Counted from the stretch's first letter, positions 7,077 through 17,202 are shown. The stretch is 64,000 bases of DNA from Candidatus Streptomyces philanthi (GCA_018114805.1 CP073042.1:4340001-4404000), one strand, 5' to 3'. Translations and numbers: made by a program. Notes: generated from the sequence alone by a model not told the origin.

Positions 7077-9622
7077 ATGGACCCGACGCACCGCGGGCCT
7101 GACGAGCACGGCCACGACGCTCCGGACGCCGCCACCTGCGGCCCACGGCGCACGCCACACCGCGGCCCGCAGCCGCCCGCCATCGGCCCCCACGACCGCG
7201 ACCGCGGCGGGGCGTCGTCGACGCCGTCGCCCGGCATCGCCCGCACCGCCCAGCTCACCTTCGGCGACTACCTGCTGACCGTCAACCCCATCGACGGCAG
7301 CGAGATCGAGCAGTGCCCACCGGGCAGCCCGCACCGATCGGCCGCGCCGCGCCGCTACACCCGCGAGGAGCGTGCCGAACTGCGCCGTGCGCAGACCGTC
7401 GCGCGCTCCACCGTGACCGCCGGCCCGGGCGCCATCGCCGCCGGCACCGCCCACCGCGAGCTGCCGCTGCTGGACCGCGAGTAGGAACGGGACCGGCTGA
7501 TACGGTTGTTGACCCGCGGTCGCTCCGTACGACTGACCGCCCCCTCGGGCGCCGGGCGCAGCGCGCTGCTCGACGCGGTCGCCGACGGCTGCGGCGACCT
7601 CGCCCCGGACGGCGTGATCCGCCTCTCCGGCTACCACCGCACGTCCACCGACCTGTTGCACGGCCTGTGCGCCGCCGTCTTCCGGATGCCCACGCACCGC
7701 CCGGACCGGGCCGAGCTGTTGGAGTTGGCGCGGGACATCGGGGCCGTGGTCATCGTGGACGACATCGAGTTCGACGGGCCGCCGCTCGACGACTTCCTCG
7801 ACGCCACCCCCGAGTGCGCCTTCCTGATATCGGCCACGCCGGAGGTCTCGGCCCCGTCCCCGGGCGCCTACCTGGAGGAGGTCGCGCTCGGCGGCCTCAG
7901 CCGGGCCGCCTGCATGGAGCTGCTGGGTCGTCTCGTGCGCCGGCCGCCCACCGACGAGGAGGCGGCCTGGGCGGCGGACCTGTGGTTCGAGTCCGAGGGG
8001 CTGCCGCTGCGCTTCGTACAGGCCGCGGCGTTGCTGCGGGGCCGCGACCAGGCGGCCGGCCGGCCCGCCGAGCCGGCGGCCGACCCGACCGCCGAGCCGG
8101 GCCCGGCGGCGCTCCTGGCCGACCTGGTCAGCGCGCCGGCCCGGGAGACCCTGCGGTACGCGCTGGCCCTGGGCGGGGAGTGCCTGCACCCGGCCCACCT
8201 GCCCGCGCTCATCGGCGACCCGCGGGCCGACGCCGCCATCGCCGAACTCATCGGCTGCTGGCTGGTCACCCCCGCCGGCGACCACTACCGGCTGGTCACC
8301 GGCGTCGCCGCGCAGCTCACCGCCGCCGGCTTCGCCGACGACGCGGCGGCCCGCGCCCTCACCGTGGCCCAGCACTACGCCTGGTGAGCCGGCCACCCCT
8401 CGGTGGACGCCAGCCGCGCGACGGAGGAGGCCGACGCCATCCTCGGCGTGCTCGGCGACCGGGGACGGCGGCGTGCAGCGCGTGGGGCAGCTCAGCGCGG
8501 CCGTGCTGCTGGCGCGGACGGCGGCCCCGGCGTTCGCGGCCGGGCTCGGCTGGGGCGCCTGGGAGCGTTGCCTGCGGCACGGCCAGGAGGCCGCCAGGTT
8601 CGCCGGCGAGGTGACCGAAGAGGCTGACTTCCACCACGAGTTGGGCGTCCTCGCCCTGTGCACGGGCCAACTCGACCGGGCCCGCGCGGAGCTTGAGGCG
8701 TCCATCTCGCTGCGCGGGCTGCTCGCCGACCGGCGCGGAGCCGTCGCCGGCCGCCGGGCCCTGGCCCTGGTTGTGGACCGCACCGGGATCTCGGCACCCG
8801 GCGGCCTGGACACCTTCGGCGAACTCACGGAGGGCGAGGGCGGTGCCACAGCGCCGGCCGAGGGCGACGCGGCGGGCGGTGGCGCGAGCCCGACCGACAC
8901 GACCGTGATCGCCCGCGTCAGGACGCGGGCGACACGCTGCCGGGCCCAGCGGTGGCGCCGGCCGCCGGGGGCGGCGCCGCCCCTGGCGGGCGTCGGTGCG
9001 CAAGCTGCTCCTGCTGGTCGGGGCGCGCCGGAACGCGGCGGCCATCGGCGCCGGCGTGGCCCTGGCGGCCGTCCTCGGTACGGTCGTCACGCTCGGCGCC
9101 ACCTCGGGCGACGACGGGGCGCCGGAGCGCGTCACGCCACGGCACAGCACGCCCCTGCGCGACGAGGGGGACGAGGAGCGCGCCGCCGACGAGTCGCGCC
9201 GCGACACCGGCCCGGGCACCACCGGCCCCGGCGCGACCACCGGCCCGGGCGCCTCGGGCGCGCCGAGCCCGTCGGGCTCCACCGGCGCCGGCCGCTTCCC
9301 GGGCGCCTCGCCCTCCGACGGCGGCCCGACCACGGGCGGCCCGTCACCGACGGGTGACCCCACGGACGGCACGCCCACTGACCCGTCGACCCGGCCCACC
9401 AACCCGACGACCAGGCCGACCGACCCGCCGACCCGCCCCACGAGCCCGCCCACCACCAGGCCGACGGATCCCACGACCCGGCCCACCGACCCGCCGACCG
9501 AGCCGACGAGCCCGCCGAGCACGGCCCCCACCACGGTGGACCCGCCGCAGTCCCCGACCCAGATCACCAGCGATCCCGGCACCGGGTCCCCGGCCACCGA
9601 CCCGACCAACCCGAGGGTCTGA
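7077..9622 (+). pseudogene. Broken gene for a large P-loop/TPR-like ATP-binding membrane protein (SCO5387-like)
   Basis: Joined together, the pieces match a streptomycete ATP-binding protein of roughly 800 residues. The P-loop is RLTAPSGAGRSALLDAV with Walker B-like AVVIVDDIEF; TPR-like helices lie around 8490-8780; one membrane span (IGAGVALAAVLGTVVTLG) and a Pro/Thr-rich tail with repeated TRPTDPP follow. There are four lesions. TAG at 7482-7484 stands in the otherwise continuous LLDRE-ERDRLIRLL; TGA at 8385-8387 replaces an expected Trp in HYAW-(W)-AGHPSV; a frameshift lies between about 8440 and 8490; another lies between about 8880 and 8985. The nonsense codons are in frame with homologous sequence on both sides. 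It should not make a full product. Confidence 0.82.
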
Positions 9623-9657
9623 CCGGCGGGGGAGCGCGGTTCCGGGCCCGCGCGCGC

Positions 9658-9692
9658 GAGCGGCCCGGCGCGAGGAGTACGCCGGGCCGCTC
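9658..9692. terminator. Bidirectional terminator between convergent genes
   Basis: GAGCGGCCCGGCG (9658-9670) and its exact reverse complement (9680-9692) form a 13-bp stem with a nine-base loop, midway between the plus-strand ATP-binding pseudogene and nucS on the minus strand. Confidence 0.8.
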
Positions 9693-9726
9693 GGCCGGTA
9701 CGGCGCGGAGCCGGTCCGCGGGGTGC

Positions 9727-10389
9727 CTAGAACAGGCGCAGCTTGTCGTCCTCGATGCCGCGCAGCGCGTCGTAGTCGAGGATGACGCAGCCGATGCCGC
9801 GGTCGGTGGCGAGCACGCGGGCCTGCGGCCGGATCTCCTGGGCCGCGAAGACGCCCTTGACCGGGGCCAGGTGCGGGTCGCGGTTGAGGAGTTCGAGGTA
9901 GCGGGTGAGCTGCTCGACGCCGTCGATCTCGCCGCGCCGCTTGATCTCCACGGCCACCGTCCCGCCGTCGCCGTCTCGGCACAGGATGTCCACGGGTCCG
10001 ATGGCGGTGGGGTATTCGCGCCGAATCAGGGTGTAGCCGCTGCCGAGGGTTTCGATGCGGTCGGCCAGCAGTTCCTGGATGTGCGCCTCGACCCCGTCCT
10101 TGATCAGGCCCGGGTCCACGCCCAGCTCGTGCGAGGAGTCGTGCACCACCTCCTCCATGGTGATGATGAGCTTCTCGCCCCCCTTGTTCACCACGGTCCA
10201 CACGTTGTCCTCGCCCTCCTTGAGGGTGCAGGGCGGAGACATCCAGTTGAGGGGTTTGTAGGCCCGGTCGTCCGCGTGGATGGACACGCTGCCGTCGGCC
10301 TTGACCAGGATCAGTCGGAGCGCGGAGGGGAGGTGAGCAGTGAGCCGGCCCGCGTAGTCAACGGAGCAGCGGGCAATGACGAGACGCAT
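9727..10389 (-). CDS. nucS: Endonuclease NucS (mismatch-specific, EndoMS family)
   Basis: NucS cuts both strands at certain mismatches and provides the non-canonical mismatch repair of actinobacteria, which lack MutS/MutL. The 220-residue protein begins MRLVIARCSVDYAGRL, as in known orthologues, and has an N-terminal beta domain followed by a RecB-like nuclease domain with the PD-(D/E)xK elements GPVDILCRDGDGG and VAVEIKRR. The C-terminus ends in KLRLF, the sliding-clamp-binding tail. The start at 10389 is chosen from orthologue length; an upstream open frame exists but is GC-rich filler. The gene is intact, so the decay seen around it is not obviously explained by loss of this repair system. 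Confidence 0.95.
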   Translation of the reverse strand: MRLVIARCSVDYAGRLTAHLPSALRLILVKADGSVSIHADDRAYKPLNWMSPPCTLKEGEDNVWTVVNKGGEKLIITMEEVVHDSSHELGVDPGLIKDGVEAHIQELLADRIETLGSGYTLIRREYPTAIGPVDILCRDGDGGTVAVEIKRRGEIDGVEQLTRYLELLNRDPHLAPVKGVFAAQEIRPQARVLATDRGIGCVILDYDALRGIEDDKLRLF

Positions 10390-10599
10390 GGTCGGCAACG
10401 CTACTCGACGCCGCCCCGTCCACGCGATTCGTCCCCGACCGACCTCCTCCCCGTTGGCTGGTAGTGAGTGCAACGTCCTGGTGCGGGCATGGTGGCCCGA
10501 ACTACCGTTGAAGCAGTGGGTCGCCGCACGAGTACGCTGCGTCGCGGCTCCCGCCCTCATCCGCCAGGCCCCGACCCCTGGGTCACGAGAGGAGAACCC

Positions 10600-10992
10600 A
10601 TGTTGCTCGACGTCTCACCGGCCCTGCTCGGACAGGCCGAGCGAGGCGAGGTCGACGAAGCGGAATTCGTCGACTGCGTCCGGACCTCCCTGCCGTACGC
10701 CTGGGAGATGGCCAGCTCTTTGGTGGCCCAACTCAATCTGGAAGGCGGTGAGTTCGCCGACAACCAGGTGCCGCCGCCGGACGAGCAGGCGCGTGGGTAA
10801 CTGCTGCGCGCGCTCGCCAGCGACGCGATACGCGGCTCGCTGGAGCGGCACTTCGGGGTTCGGCTGGCGTTCCAGAACTGCCACCGGGTCGCGGTCTTCC
10901 CGCTCGACCCGTCCGCCGACGACCGCCTCGCCCGCTTCACCTCCATCCGGGGACAGCTCCTGAACCAGTCCCCGGAGCTGCGCGACTGCTGA
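10600..10992 (+). pseudogene. SCO5389 family protein with one in-frame stop
   Basis: The gene starts at the ATG at 10600 after AGAGGAGA (10587-10594) and reads through to a TGA at 10990-10992 for 130 codons, except for TAA at 10798-10800. The stop interrupts a continuous protein: PPPDEQARG before and LLRALASDAIRGSLERHFG after, where orthologues have Gln. Both halves match the small conserved streptomycete SCO5389 family, whose function is unknown. No frameshift is present, so a single point change separates it from an intact gene; a 66-residue truncated protein or low-level readthrough is possible. Confidence 0.82.
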
Positions 10993-11177
10993 TGCGCTGT
11001 CGCAGCCGCCCCGCAGGCGCACGGTGCCCGACCGGTGCGGGGCGGCGAACCCCCTCTCCCGCTCTCCCGCTGCGCGTACGGGGCGCGCCCCCTTCGGGCC
11101 GTGCACCGGCCGGGGGGTCCCGGGCCGGGCCGAGGAGGCCGCGGGGGCGCGGCCACCGTCGGCCGTGGCGCGGGGCG

Positions 11178-12212
11178 TCAGCTACAGCGCGGCAGCACCT
11201 CCTCGCCGAGGCGCCGCACGTTCTCCTCCGTGCCGGTCGACTCGCCGCAGCCCTCGACCAGGAAGGCGAACCGCTCGATGCCGGTGCGCTCGGCGCTGGC
11301 CGCGAGCAGGTCCGCGCACAGCGCGGGCGGACCCACCGGGTGCAGCGAGCACAGCAGCTCGGTGTAGGCCCGCGGGTCGCGCATGGCCCGCTGCCGCCCG
11401 TCCACCGTTACGTACGCTCCAAGACCCCGCCGCAGCCAGCCGGGCATTGCCTTGAGCAGCGACTCCGCGGCGTCCGCGCGGGTGTCGGCGATCTGCATCA
11501 CGCCGGTGGAGACGTGCGGGGCCGCCGCGACGGTCTCCGGCGGGTGGCTGGCGGCGAGCGCCGTCGCGCGCCACAGCGCGACCATCTCCGCCTTCTCGTC
11601 GTCCCCGCAGTGCATCCCGAGCAGCATGGGCAACCCCCGCTCGGCGGCCAGCCGGACACCGCGCGGCGACACGCACGCGACGATCACCGGAGGCCCGTCC
11701 GCGGGCTCGCCGTCCAGGAACTCGTCCGCCCGCGGTACGACGGGCACCTCCCGAAAGGCGAACCGCTCGCCGGCCGCGCCGACGGACGGCTCCCGCAACC
11801 AGCGCAGCAGCAGGTCCAGCGATTCGGGGAAGTCCTCCTCGTACGCCTTCAGTCCGGTACCGAACACCTCCAGGTCGACCCACGGCCCGCCGCGCCCCAC
11901 GCCCAACGTGAACCGGCCACCCGTGGTGAGGTGCAGCAGCGCCGCCTGCTCACCCAGCGCGACCGGATGCGTCGTGGACAGGACGCTCACCGCGGTGCCG
12001 ACGCCGATCCGGCGGGTGCGCCCGAGCACCAGCGCGGCGAGGGTCGTGGCGGACGGGCAGACGCCGTACGGAATGAAGTCGTGCTCGGCCAGCCAGACCG
12101 CGTCGAGCCCCGACTCCTCCGCGACCTCGGCGGTCCGCACCGCCCTGCGCAGTGCTTCCCCCTGTCCCTGGCCCAGGAACTGTCCGGCCAGGACGAATGC
12201 TCCAACGCGCAT
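11178..12212 (-). CDS. LLM class flavin-dependent oxidoreductase (bacterial luciferase-like)
   Basis: This is a 344-residue TIM-barrel enzyme of the luciferase-like monooxygenase superfamily, which uses F420 or reduced FMN. The family pattern is visible: EESGLDAVWLAEHDF near residue 30, RIGVGTAVSVLSTTHPV, GRFTLGVGRGGPW, a variable insertion, then PPVIVACVSPRGVRLAAERG. The ATG at 12212 is preceded by AAGAGGAGG, an excellent ribosome site, which settles the start. The substrate and the cofactor (F420 or flavin) cannot be told from the sequence. The frame is intact. Confidence 0.9.
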   Translation of the reverse strand: MRVGAFVLAGQFLGQGQGEALRRAVRTAEVAEESGLDAVWLAEHDFIPYGVCPSATTLAALVLGRTRRIGVGTAVSVLSTTHPVALGEQAALLHLTTGGRFTLGVGRGGPWVDLEVFGTGLKAYEEDFPESLDLLLRWLREPSVGAAGERFAFREVPVVPRADEFLDGEPADGPPVIVACVSPRGVRLAAERGLPMLLGMHCGDDEKAEMVALWRATALAASHPPETVAAAPHVSTGVMQIADTRADAAESLLKAMPGWLRRGLGAYVTVDGRQRAMRDPRAYTELLCSLHPVGPPALCADLLAASAERTGIERFAFLVEGCGESTGTEENVRRLGEEVLPRCS

Positions 12213-12421
12213 CGCTCTGCCTCCTCTTGCAGCCTCGCGACCGACGCGGCCTCCCGAAGGCATTAACGCCTGTCACGTGCCAAGGGCACGGCTAGGCAAG
12301 AATTTTTCATGATGATCAGGAGATGTGGCGATGCGCTGACTGCCGCCGGCTCCCGCGACGGCGACGACAGCCCTTACGCTGGTAACGGTCCGTAGTCCCC
12401 GCCGAAACCACGAGGTGCCCC

Positions 12422-12739
12422 GTGTCCCCTCGCCGAAACCGCCCCCGAGGCGGCGAGAAGTCAGCAGAGCACTCCCCCTGGACGTCCACGGGTGGGGAGC
12501 GGACGGAGAGTTGGCAGGGGGAGGAGTGGCTGGTGCGGTCGGTGGTGGGCAGCGCCGCCGGCAAGTACTACCGCTGCCCCGGCTGTGACCAGGAGATCCC
12601 GCCCGGCGTCGGCCACCTCGTGGTCTGGCAGAGCTACGCGGGCGTGGACGACCGGCGGCACTGGCACCGCGGCTGCTGGAACGCTCGAGACCGCCGGATC
12701 GCGAAGCTCCAGCGGTCTCGTAACGCGCCGCGCTACTGA
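12422..12739 (+). CDS. Small conserved protein with Cys/His zinc-ribbon-like motif
   Basis: This 105-residue basic protein is known to me only as a conserved streptomycete hypothetical. Its first 30 residues are Arg/Gly/Pro-rich and likely disordered. The core, EEWLVRSVVGSAAGKYYRCP, is followed by GCDQEIPPGVGHLVVW and RHWHRGCWNARDRR. The spaced C-x2-C and H-x-H-x3-C arrangement could bind zinc, as in HNH-like or ribbon folds, but no HNH catalytic triad is clear. It starts at the GTG at 12422 with GAGGTG upstream. It stands alone between the LLM gene and the ABC remnants. Confidence 0.72.
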   Translation: MSPRRNRPRGGEKSAEHSPWTSTGGERTESWQGEEWLVRSVVGSAAGKYYRCPGCDQEIPPGVGHLVVWQSYAGVDDRRHWHRGCWNARDRRIAKLQRSRNAPRY

Positions 12740-12816
12740 CGCGCGCGGCATCCGCCCGGACGGCCGGGGCTGGGGCGCCGGGCCCGGACGGTCGGCGCCG
12801 GGGCCCGGGCGGGGCG

Positions 12817-13680
12817 TCAGACGTCCCGCTTCGCCACCACGCTGAACGCGGCGGCCAGGGCCGCGCCCGTGACGACCAGGATGATCAGCAGCGGGTCCCA
12901 GCCGGAGGGCCCGGAGTCCACCATCGTGTTGCTGAACATGATGCCGAGTTGGCTGGGCACCGAGTACTCGAACATCGTCTCGCGCACGTCCTCCAGCGCG
13001 TCACCGCGCATGAACAGCGCCAGCACCAGCGGCAGCAGCACCACGCCGATCATGATGGTGATCGCGCCCGCGGAGTGCCGCACCATCGAGCCCACGCTCA
13101 GCGCGAGCAGCCCGAGCAGGGCCACGTACAGGCTGACGCCCACCGTCGCCCGCGCCCGGGTTGCCGCTCAGCATGCTGTCGCTGATGAAGCCGACGACCG
13201 CCGTGCAGGCGAGCGTCACCACGAAGGTCAGGGCGAAGAAGACGATCGCCTTGGCCGCCAGCACCCGGCTGCGGCTGGGCCACGCGGTCAGGGCGGTACG
13301 GTACGGATCATGCCGGTGCTGTACTCCGACGACACGGCCAGCACGCCGAGCGTGATCACGCACAGCACGCCGAGCAGCATCCCGAAGAAGCCGAAGGCCA
13401 GCGGGGACTCGCCCTCCAGGTCGGTGTCGCCGCTGGCGATGCCGACCGCCGTGAGCAGCCCGATGCCGACCACGAGCGCCACCATCACGGTGAGCGTCCA
13501 CATCGTCGAGCGCACCGACTTGATCTTGGTCCACTCGGAGGCGAGCGCGTGCCCGATGTGGGTGGGCCGGATCGGGATCGGCGAGGTGTAGCCGGCGTGC
13601 GCGAAGCCACCGCCCGCCTGCGGCTGGCCCTGCTGCTGCGGGGCGCCGGGGGCCGGGTGCGGCTGCTGAGGGGTGGTCAT
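12817..13680 (-). pseudogene. Broken ABC-2 permease (partner of the adjacent broken ATPase)
   Basis: The ATG at 13680 overlaps the ATPase stop codon (ATGA). The translation begins with a Gln/Pro-rich tail, then SEWTKIKSVRSTMWTLTVMV and further membrane segments, closely parallel to the intact paralogue at 15184-15954. Two frameshifts break it. Near 13293-13302 a tandem GGTAC duplication (plus strand) adds five bases inside the conserved STGMIRT-ALTAW segment, and removing one copy restores the frame exactly. Near 13150, after SMLSGNPGA, a single-base shift separates the last part (VALLGLLALSVGSMVRHSAG to VVAKRDV). No complete permease can be made. Confidence 0.82.
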
Positions 13681-14965
13681 CGGGCGTCCTCGCTGTCGCG
13701 CTTGTCCGGGTCGGCGCGGGTGGCGGGCGGCTGCCCCGCGGGGGCGGGCGGCTGGTCCGGCAGGGCGCGCAACTGCGTGGTGCGCGGCGAGGCGGCGGCC
13801 GGCGCGGCCGGCGGCACCGGCTGAACGCTGGAAGGCGCGGCGGCCGGCGGCTGTGCCGCGTACGGCGGCTGGCCAGCGGCGTACGGATGGGGCTGGCCCG
13901 GCGCGTACGGGTTCGGCTGGCCCGGGGCCAGGCTGGGGGGCCTGCGGCGCGGGCTGGCCCCAGCCCTGCGGGGCGCCGGGCGGCAGTGGCTGGCCCGGCG
14001 CGACCGCTTGGAGCCCGGCGCGCAGGTCGTGCGTCGAGCGGTAGTCCACGGCGCCCTGCGTCATGCGCATGTACGCCTCCTCCAGCGACGCCCGGTGCGG
14101 CGCCAGCTCCCACAGCCGGATGTCGGCCGCGTGCGCGAGGTCGCTGATGCGTGGCAGGGCGAGACCGGTGACGCGCAGCGCGCCGTCCTGCTCGGGCTGC
14201 ACCTGCCCACCCGCCTCGGTGAGCGTGGCCACCAGCTTCTCGCGCTGCTGCGGCTCCGTGTCGGGCGTGCGCACCCGGGCGAAGTCGGCGGAGTTGGCCG
14301 ATATGAAGTCGGTGACGCTCATGTCCGTCGGTGACGCTCATGTCCGCGAGCAACTGGCCACGGCCGATGACGATCAGATGGTCGGCGGTGAGCGCCATCT
14401 CGCTCATCAGGTGGCTGGAGACGAAGACCGTACGGCCCTCGGAGGCGAGCTGCTTCATCAGGTTGCGCTCCCACAGGATGCCCTCCGGGTCGAGGCCGTT
14501 GACCGGCTCGTCGAAGAGCAGCACCTGCGGGTCGCCGAGCAGCGCCGCCGCGATGCCCAGGCGCTGTCCCATACCGAGCGAGAAGCCCTTGGACCGCTTC
14601 TTGGCCACGTCTCTGGAGCCCGACCACGCCGAGCACCTCGTCCACCCGGTGTGCCGGGATGCCGGAGAGCTGGGCGAGGCCCAGCAGGTGCTGGCGCGCG
14701 CTGCGGCCGCCGTGCACGGCCTTGGCGTCGAGGAGCGCGCCGACCTAGCGCGGCGCGTTCGGCAGCCGGCGGAACGGATAGCCGCCCACCGTCACCTGAC
14801 CCGCGGTCGGCGTGTCCAGGCCCAGATCATGCGCATGGTCGTGGACTTGCCCGAGCCGTTGGGGCCCAGGAAGCCGGTGACGGCGCCCGGCCGTACCCGG
14901 AAGGTCAGGTTGCGCACGGCCGTCTTGGCGCCGTAGCGCTTCGTCAGGCCGACTGCCTCGATCAA
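13677..14965 (-). pseudogene. Heavily decayed ABC transporter ATP-binding gene
   Basis: Starting at TTG 14965, the pieces parallel the intact paralogue at 15957-17117: LIEAVGLTKRYGAKTAVRNL, Walker A GPNGSGKST, VGALLDAKAVHGGRSA, SKGFSLGMGQRLGIAAALLG, Walker B LLFDEPVNGLDPEG, VSSHLMSEMALTADHL, and a Pro/Gln-rich tail. At least five lesions are visible: a one-base loss just after Walker A (about 14830), TAG at 14745-14747 for an expected Gln, a one-base gain near 14612, a 19-bp tandem duplication at 14308-14345, and a frameshift in the proline-rich tail near 13930. The number of hits makes this clearly dead, beside a healthy paralogous pair. Confidence 0.85.
14308..14345. repeat. 19-bp perfect tandem duplication inside the ATPase pseudogene
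   Basis: GTCGGTGACGCTCATGTCC is present at 14308-14326 and again at 14327-14345 with no gap. Deleting one copy rejoins the two reading frames as RGQLLADMSVTDFISANSAD, so the duplication is the frameshift lesion. Confidence 0.92.
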
Positions 14966-15183
14966 ATCTCCGCCCTCGCCGTCGTCGGGGCGTCAGCCAC
15001 CTGCCGGCTCGCCCCCATGAGGGTTAGGAGGATAACCGGGAGCTGAAGATTCCATTCCGCCGGCGATCGGCGCGCGCCCCGGGCGACCCGTACCGAAACA
15101 TCCGGCCACGTCCGGCTGTACCGGGTTTCCCCCGCGTCACCGTACGCAGACGGCCGGTAGCCGCGCGCCGTGACCGGCGTCGC

Positions 15184-15954
15184 TCAGGCGTCCCGCTTCT
15201 TCAGTGCCAGCGCGCCGCCGATCAGCGCCGCGGCGACCCAGGCGGCCATGATCGCGAGCCCGCCCCACGGCCCGTACGGGGCGTCGTCGTCGGTCCGCAC
15301 CACCTGCATGATCCGCGAACCCGCCTGGTCGGGCAGGTACCGCCCGACCTTCTCGGTGGCCGGGACGTTGCCCAGGATGTTGGAGATCAGGAAGAAGAAC
15401 GGCATCAGGATGCCGAGCGAGACCATCGGGCTGCGCAGCATCGCGGTGACGCCCATGGCGAACATGGTGATGAGGGTCATGTACAGCGCGCTGCCGATCA
15501 TCGCCCACAGCACGCCCGAGTCGCCGATCGACGCCTTGTGCTCGCCGAGCATGGCCTGACCCGCGTAGAAGCTGGCGAAGCTGATCACCAGGCCGGCCAC
15601 GAAGGCCAGCAGCGTGGAGACGCTGATCTTGCTGGCCAGGAACGTCATGCGTTGCGGCACGGCCGCCAGCGAGGTGCGGATCATGCCGGTGCTGTACTCG
15701 TTGGAGACCACGAGCACGCCGAAGACGATCAGCGCGAGCTGGCCGAGGCCGATGCCGGCGAAGCTGATCAGCGTCGGGTCGAACTCCAGCTTCTCGTGCG
15801 GCGACATGTCGCCGTATTCCTTCTTGTTCAGCGCGCTGAGCAGCATGCTCAGCGCCACCGTGACCACCAGCGCCAGCGCGAGGGTCCACCCGGTGGACTG
15901 CACTGACCTGATCTTGGTCCATTCGGACCTGAGTACCTGCGTCGCGACCGCCAT
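15184..15954 (-). CDS. ABC-2 type permease of the intact paralogous pair
   Basis: This 256-residue membrane subunit partners the ATPase encoded just upstream; the ATPase stop and this ATG (15954) are only 2 bases apart, so translation is probably coupled. It begins MAVATQVLRSEWTKIRSVQS, the typical start of this streptomycete family, and has about six membrane segments (WTLALALVVTVALSMLLSAL, LALIVFGVLVVSNEYST, LLAFVAGLVISFASFYAG, LITMFAMGVTAML, SLGILMPFFFLISNILG, WGGLAIMAAWVAAALIGGAL). The substrate is unknown. The frame is intact, in contrast to the decayed second copy at 12817-13680. Confidence 0.9.
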   Translation of the reverse strand: MAVATQVLRSEWTKIRSVQSTGWTLALALVVTVALSMLLSALNKKEYGDMSPHEKLEFDPTLISFAGIGLGQLALIVFGVLVVSNEYSTGMIRTSLAAVPQRMTFLASKISVSTLLAFVAGLVISFASFYAGQAMLGEHKASIGDSGVLWAMIGSALYMTLITMFAMGVTAMLRSPMVSLGILMPFFFLISNILGNVPATEKVGRYLPDQAGSRIMQVVRTDDDAPYGPWGGLAIMAAWVAAALIGGALALKKRDA

Positions 15955-15956
15955 CG

Positions 15957-17117
15957 TCAGGAGCCCTTCTTCCGCTGCCAGTCGGCTCCCCAGCCGCCCT
16001 GCTGCCCACCCTGTCCGGGCTGGTCCGCCTGTCCCCGCTGCCCGGGCCCGCTCGGCTGGCCCGGCGGCGGCCCCTGGGGCGGATAGGCCCGCGGCGGGTA
16101 CCCACTGCCGCCCGGCGGGACCGCGCCCGGGGGCACGGCACCCGGCGGCACCGCGCCCGGCGCGGCCCCGCCGTACGGAGCGCCCGCGCCCCCCGGGTAC
16201 GCGCCGGCCGGGCCCGTGTGCGCGTGGTACTCCACCGACTCGGCCGTGAGCTGCATGAACGCCTCTTCGAGCGAGGCCTGCTGCGGACTCAGCTCGTGCA
16301 GCACCACCTGGTGCCGCGCGGCCAGCTCGCCGAGCTGCGCCGTGTTCGCCCCGTCCACCTCGAGCGCCCCGTCGGGCGCGACCAGCGCCGTGTGCCCCGC
16401 CGAGGCCAGCGCCTCGCGCATCCGCTCGTGGTCGGGCGTGCGCACCCGCACGCCCGACCACGAGTTCTGCGCGATGAACTCCGCCATCGAGGTGTCCGCC
16501 ATCAACTTGCCCTGCCCGATGATCACCAAGTGGTCGGCGGTCAGGGCCATCTCGCTCATCAGGTGGCTGGAGACGAACACCGTACGACCCTGACCGGCCA
16601 GGTTCTTCATCAGGTGGCGAATCCAGTGGATGCCCTCGGGGTCGAGCCCGTTGACCGGCTCGTCGAACATCAGGATCTCGGGGTCGCCCAGCAGGGCCCC
16701 CGCGATGCCGAGCCGCTGCCCCATGCCGAGCGAGAAGCCCTTGGAGCGCTTCTTCGCGACCGACGACAGGCCGACGGTGTCGAGCACCTCGCTGACCCGG
16801 CTCGTCGGGATGCCGTTGCTCTGCGCCAGACACAGCAGGTGGTTGTAGGCACTGCGCCCGCCGTGCATGGCCTTCGCGTCCAGCAGCGCGCCGATGTGCT
16901 TGAGCGGATCGCGCAACTGCCGGTAGTGCTTGCCGTCGATGCGGACGTCCCCGGCCGTCGGGTTGTCCAGGTCGAGCATCATGCGCATGGTCGTGGACTT
17001 GCCGGCGCCGTTGGGGCCCAGGAAGCCGGTGACCATCCCGGGGCGCACGGTGAACGTCAACCGGTCCACGGCGAGCTTGTCGCCGTAGCGTTTCGTCAAC
17101 CCCACAAGCTCGATCAT
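15957..17117 (-). CDS. ABC transporter ATP-binding protein of the intact paralogous pair
   Basis: This 386-residue nucleotide-binding subunit has Walker A GPNGAGKST (near residue 38), the signature-like SKGFSLGMGQRLGIAGALLG, Walker B ILMFDEPVNGLDPEG and the H-loop FVSSHLMSEM. The C-terminal extension (about 80 residues) is low-complexity Pro/Gly/Gln with GAVPP repeated three times, and is probably disordered. The ATG at 17117 (MIELVGLTKRYG) is chosen because conserved sequence begins there; upstream codons to 17225 overlap a terminator hairpin. It is first in a two-gene operon with the permease. Confidence 0.9.
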   Translation of the reverse strand: MIELVGLTKRYGDKLAVDRLTFTVRPGMVTGFLGPNGAGKSTTMRMMLDLDNPTAGDVRIDGKHYRQLRDPLKHIGALLDAKAMHGGRSAYNHLLCLAQSNGIPTSRVSEVLDTVGLSSVAKKRSKGFSLGMGQRLGIAGALLGDPEILMFDEPVNGLDPEGIHWIRHLMKNLAGQGRTVFVSSHLMSEMALTADHLVIIGQGKLMADTSMAEFIAQNSWSGVRVRTPDHERMREALASAGHTALVAPDGALEVDGANTAQLGELAARHQVVLHELSPQQASLEEAFMQLTAESVEYHAHTGPAGAYPGGAGAPYGGAAPGAVPPGAVPPGAVPPGGSGYPPRAYPPQGPPPGQPSGPGQRGQADQPGQGGQQGGWGADWQRKKGS

Positions 17118-17165
17118 GCAGGCCACGCTAAGGGCCGTGCGGCCTACACGCCACCCCACAGCAAG

Positions 17166-17202
17166 CAGCGCCGCACACCGTTTTCCGCGGTGTGCGGCGC
17201 TG
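17166..17202. terminator. Strong 15-bp hairpin upstream of the ABC operon
   Basis: CAGCGCCGCACACCG (17166-17180) pairs perfectly with 17188-17202 around a seven-base loop; TTT follows on the plus strand. It lies between the end of filP and the start of the ABC operon and could stop read-through from either direction. Confidence 0.75.
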
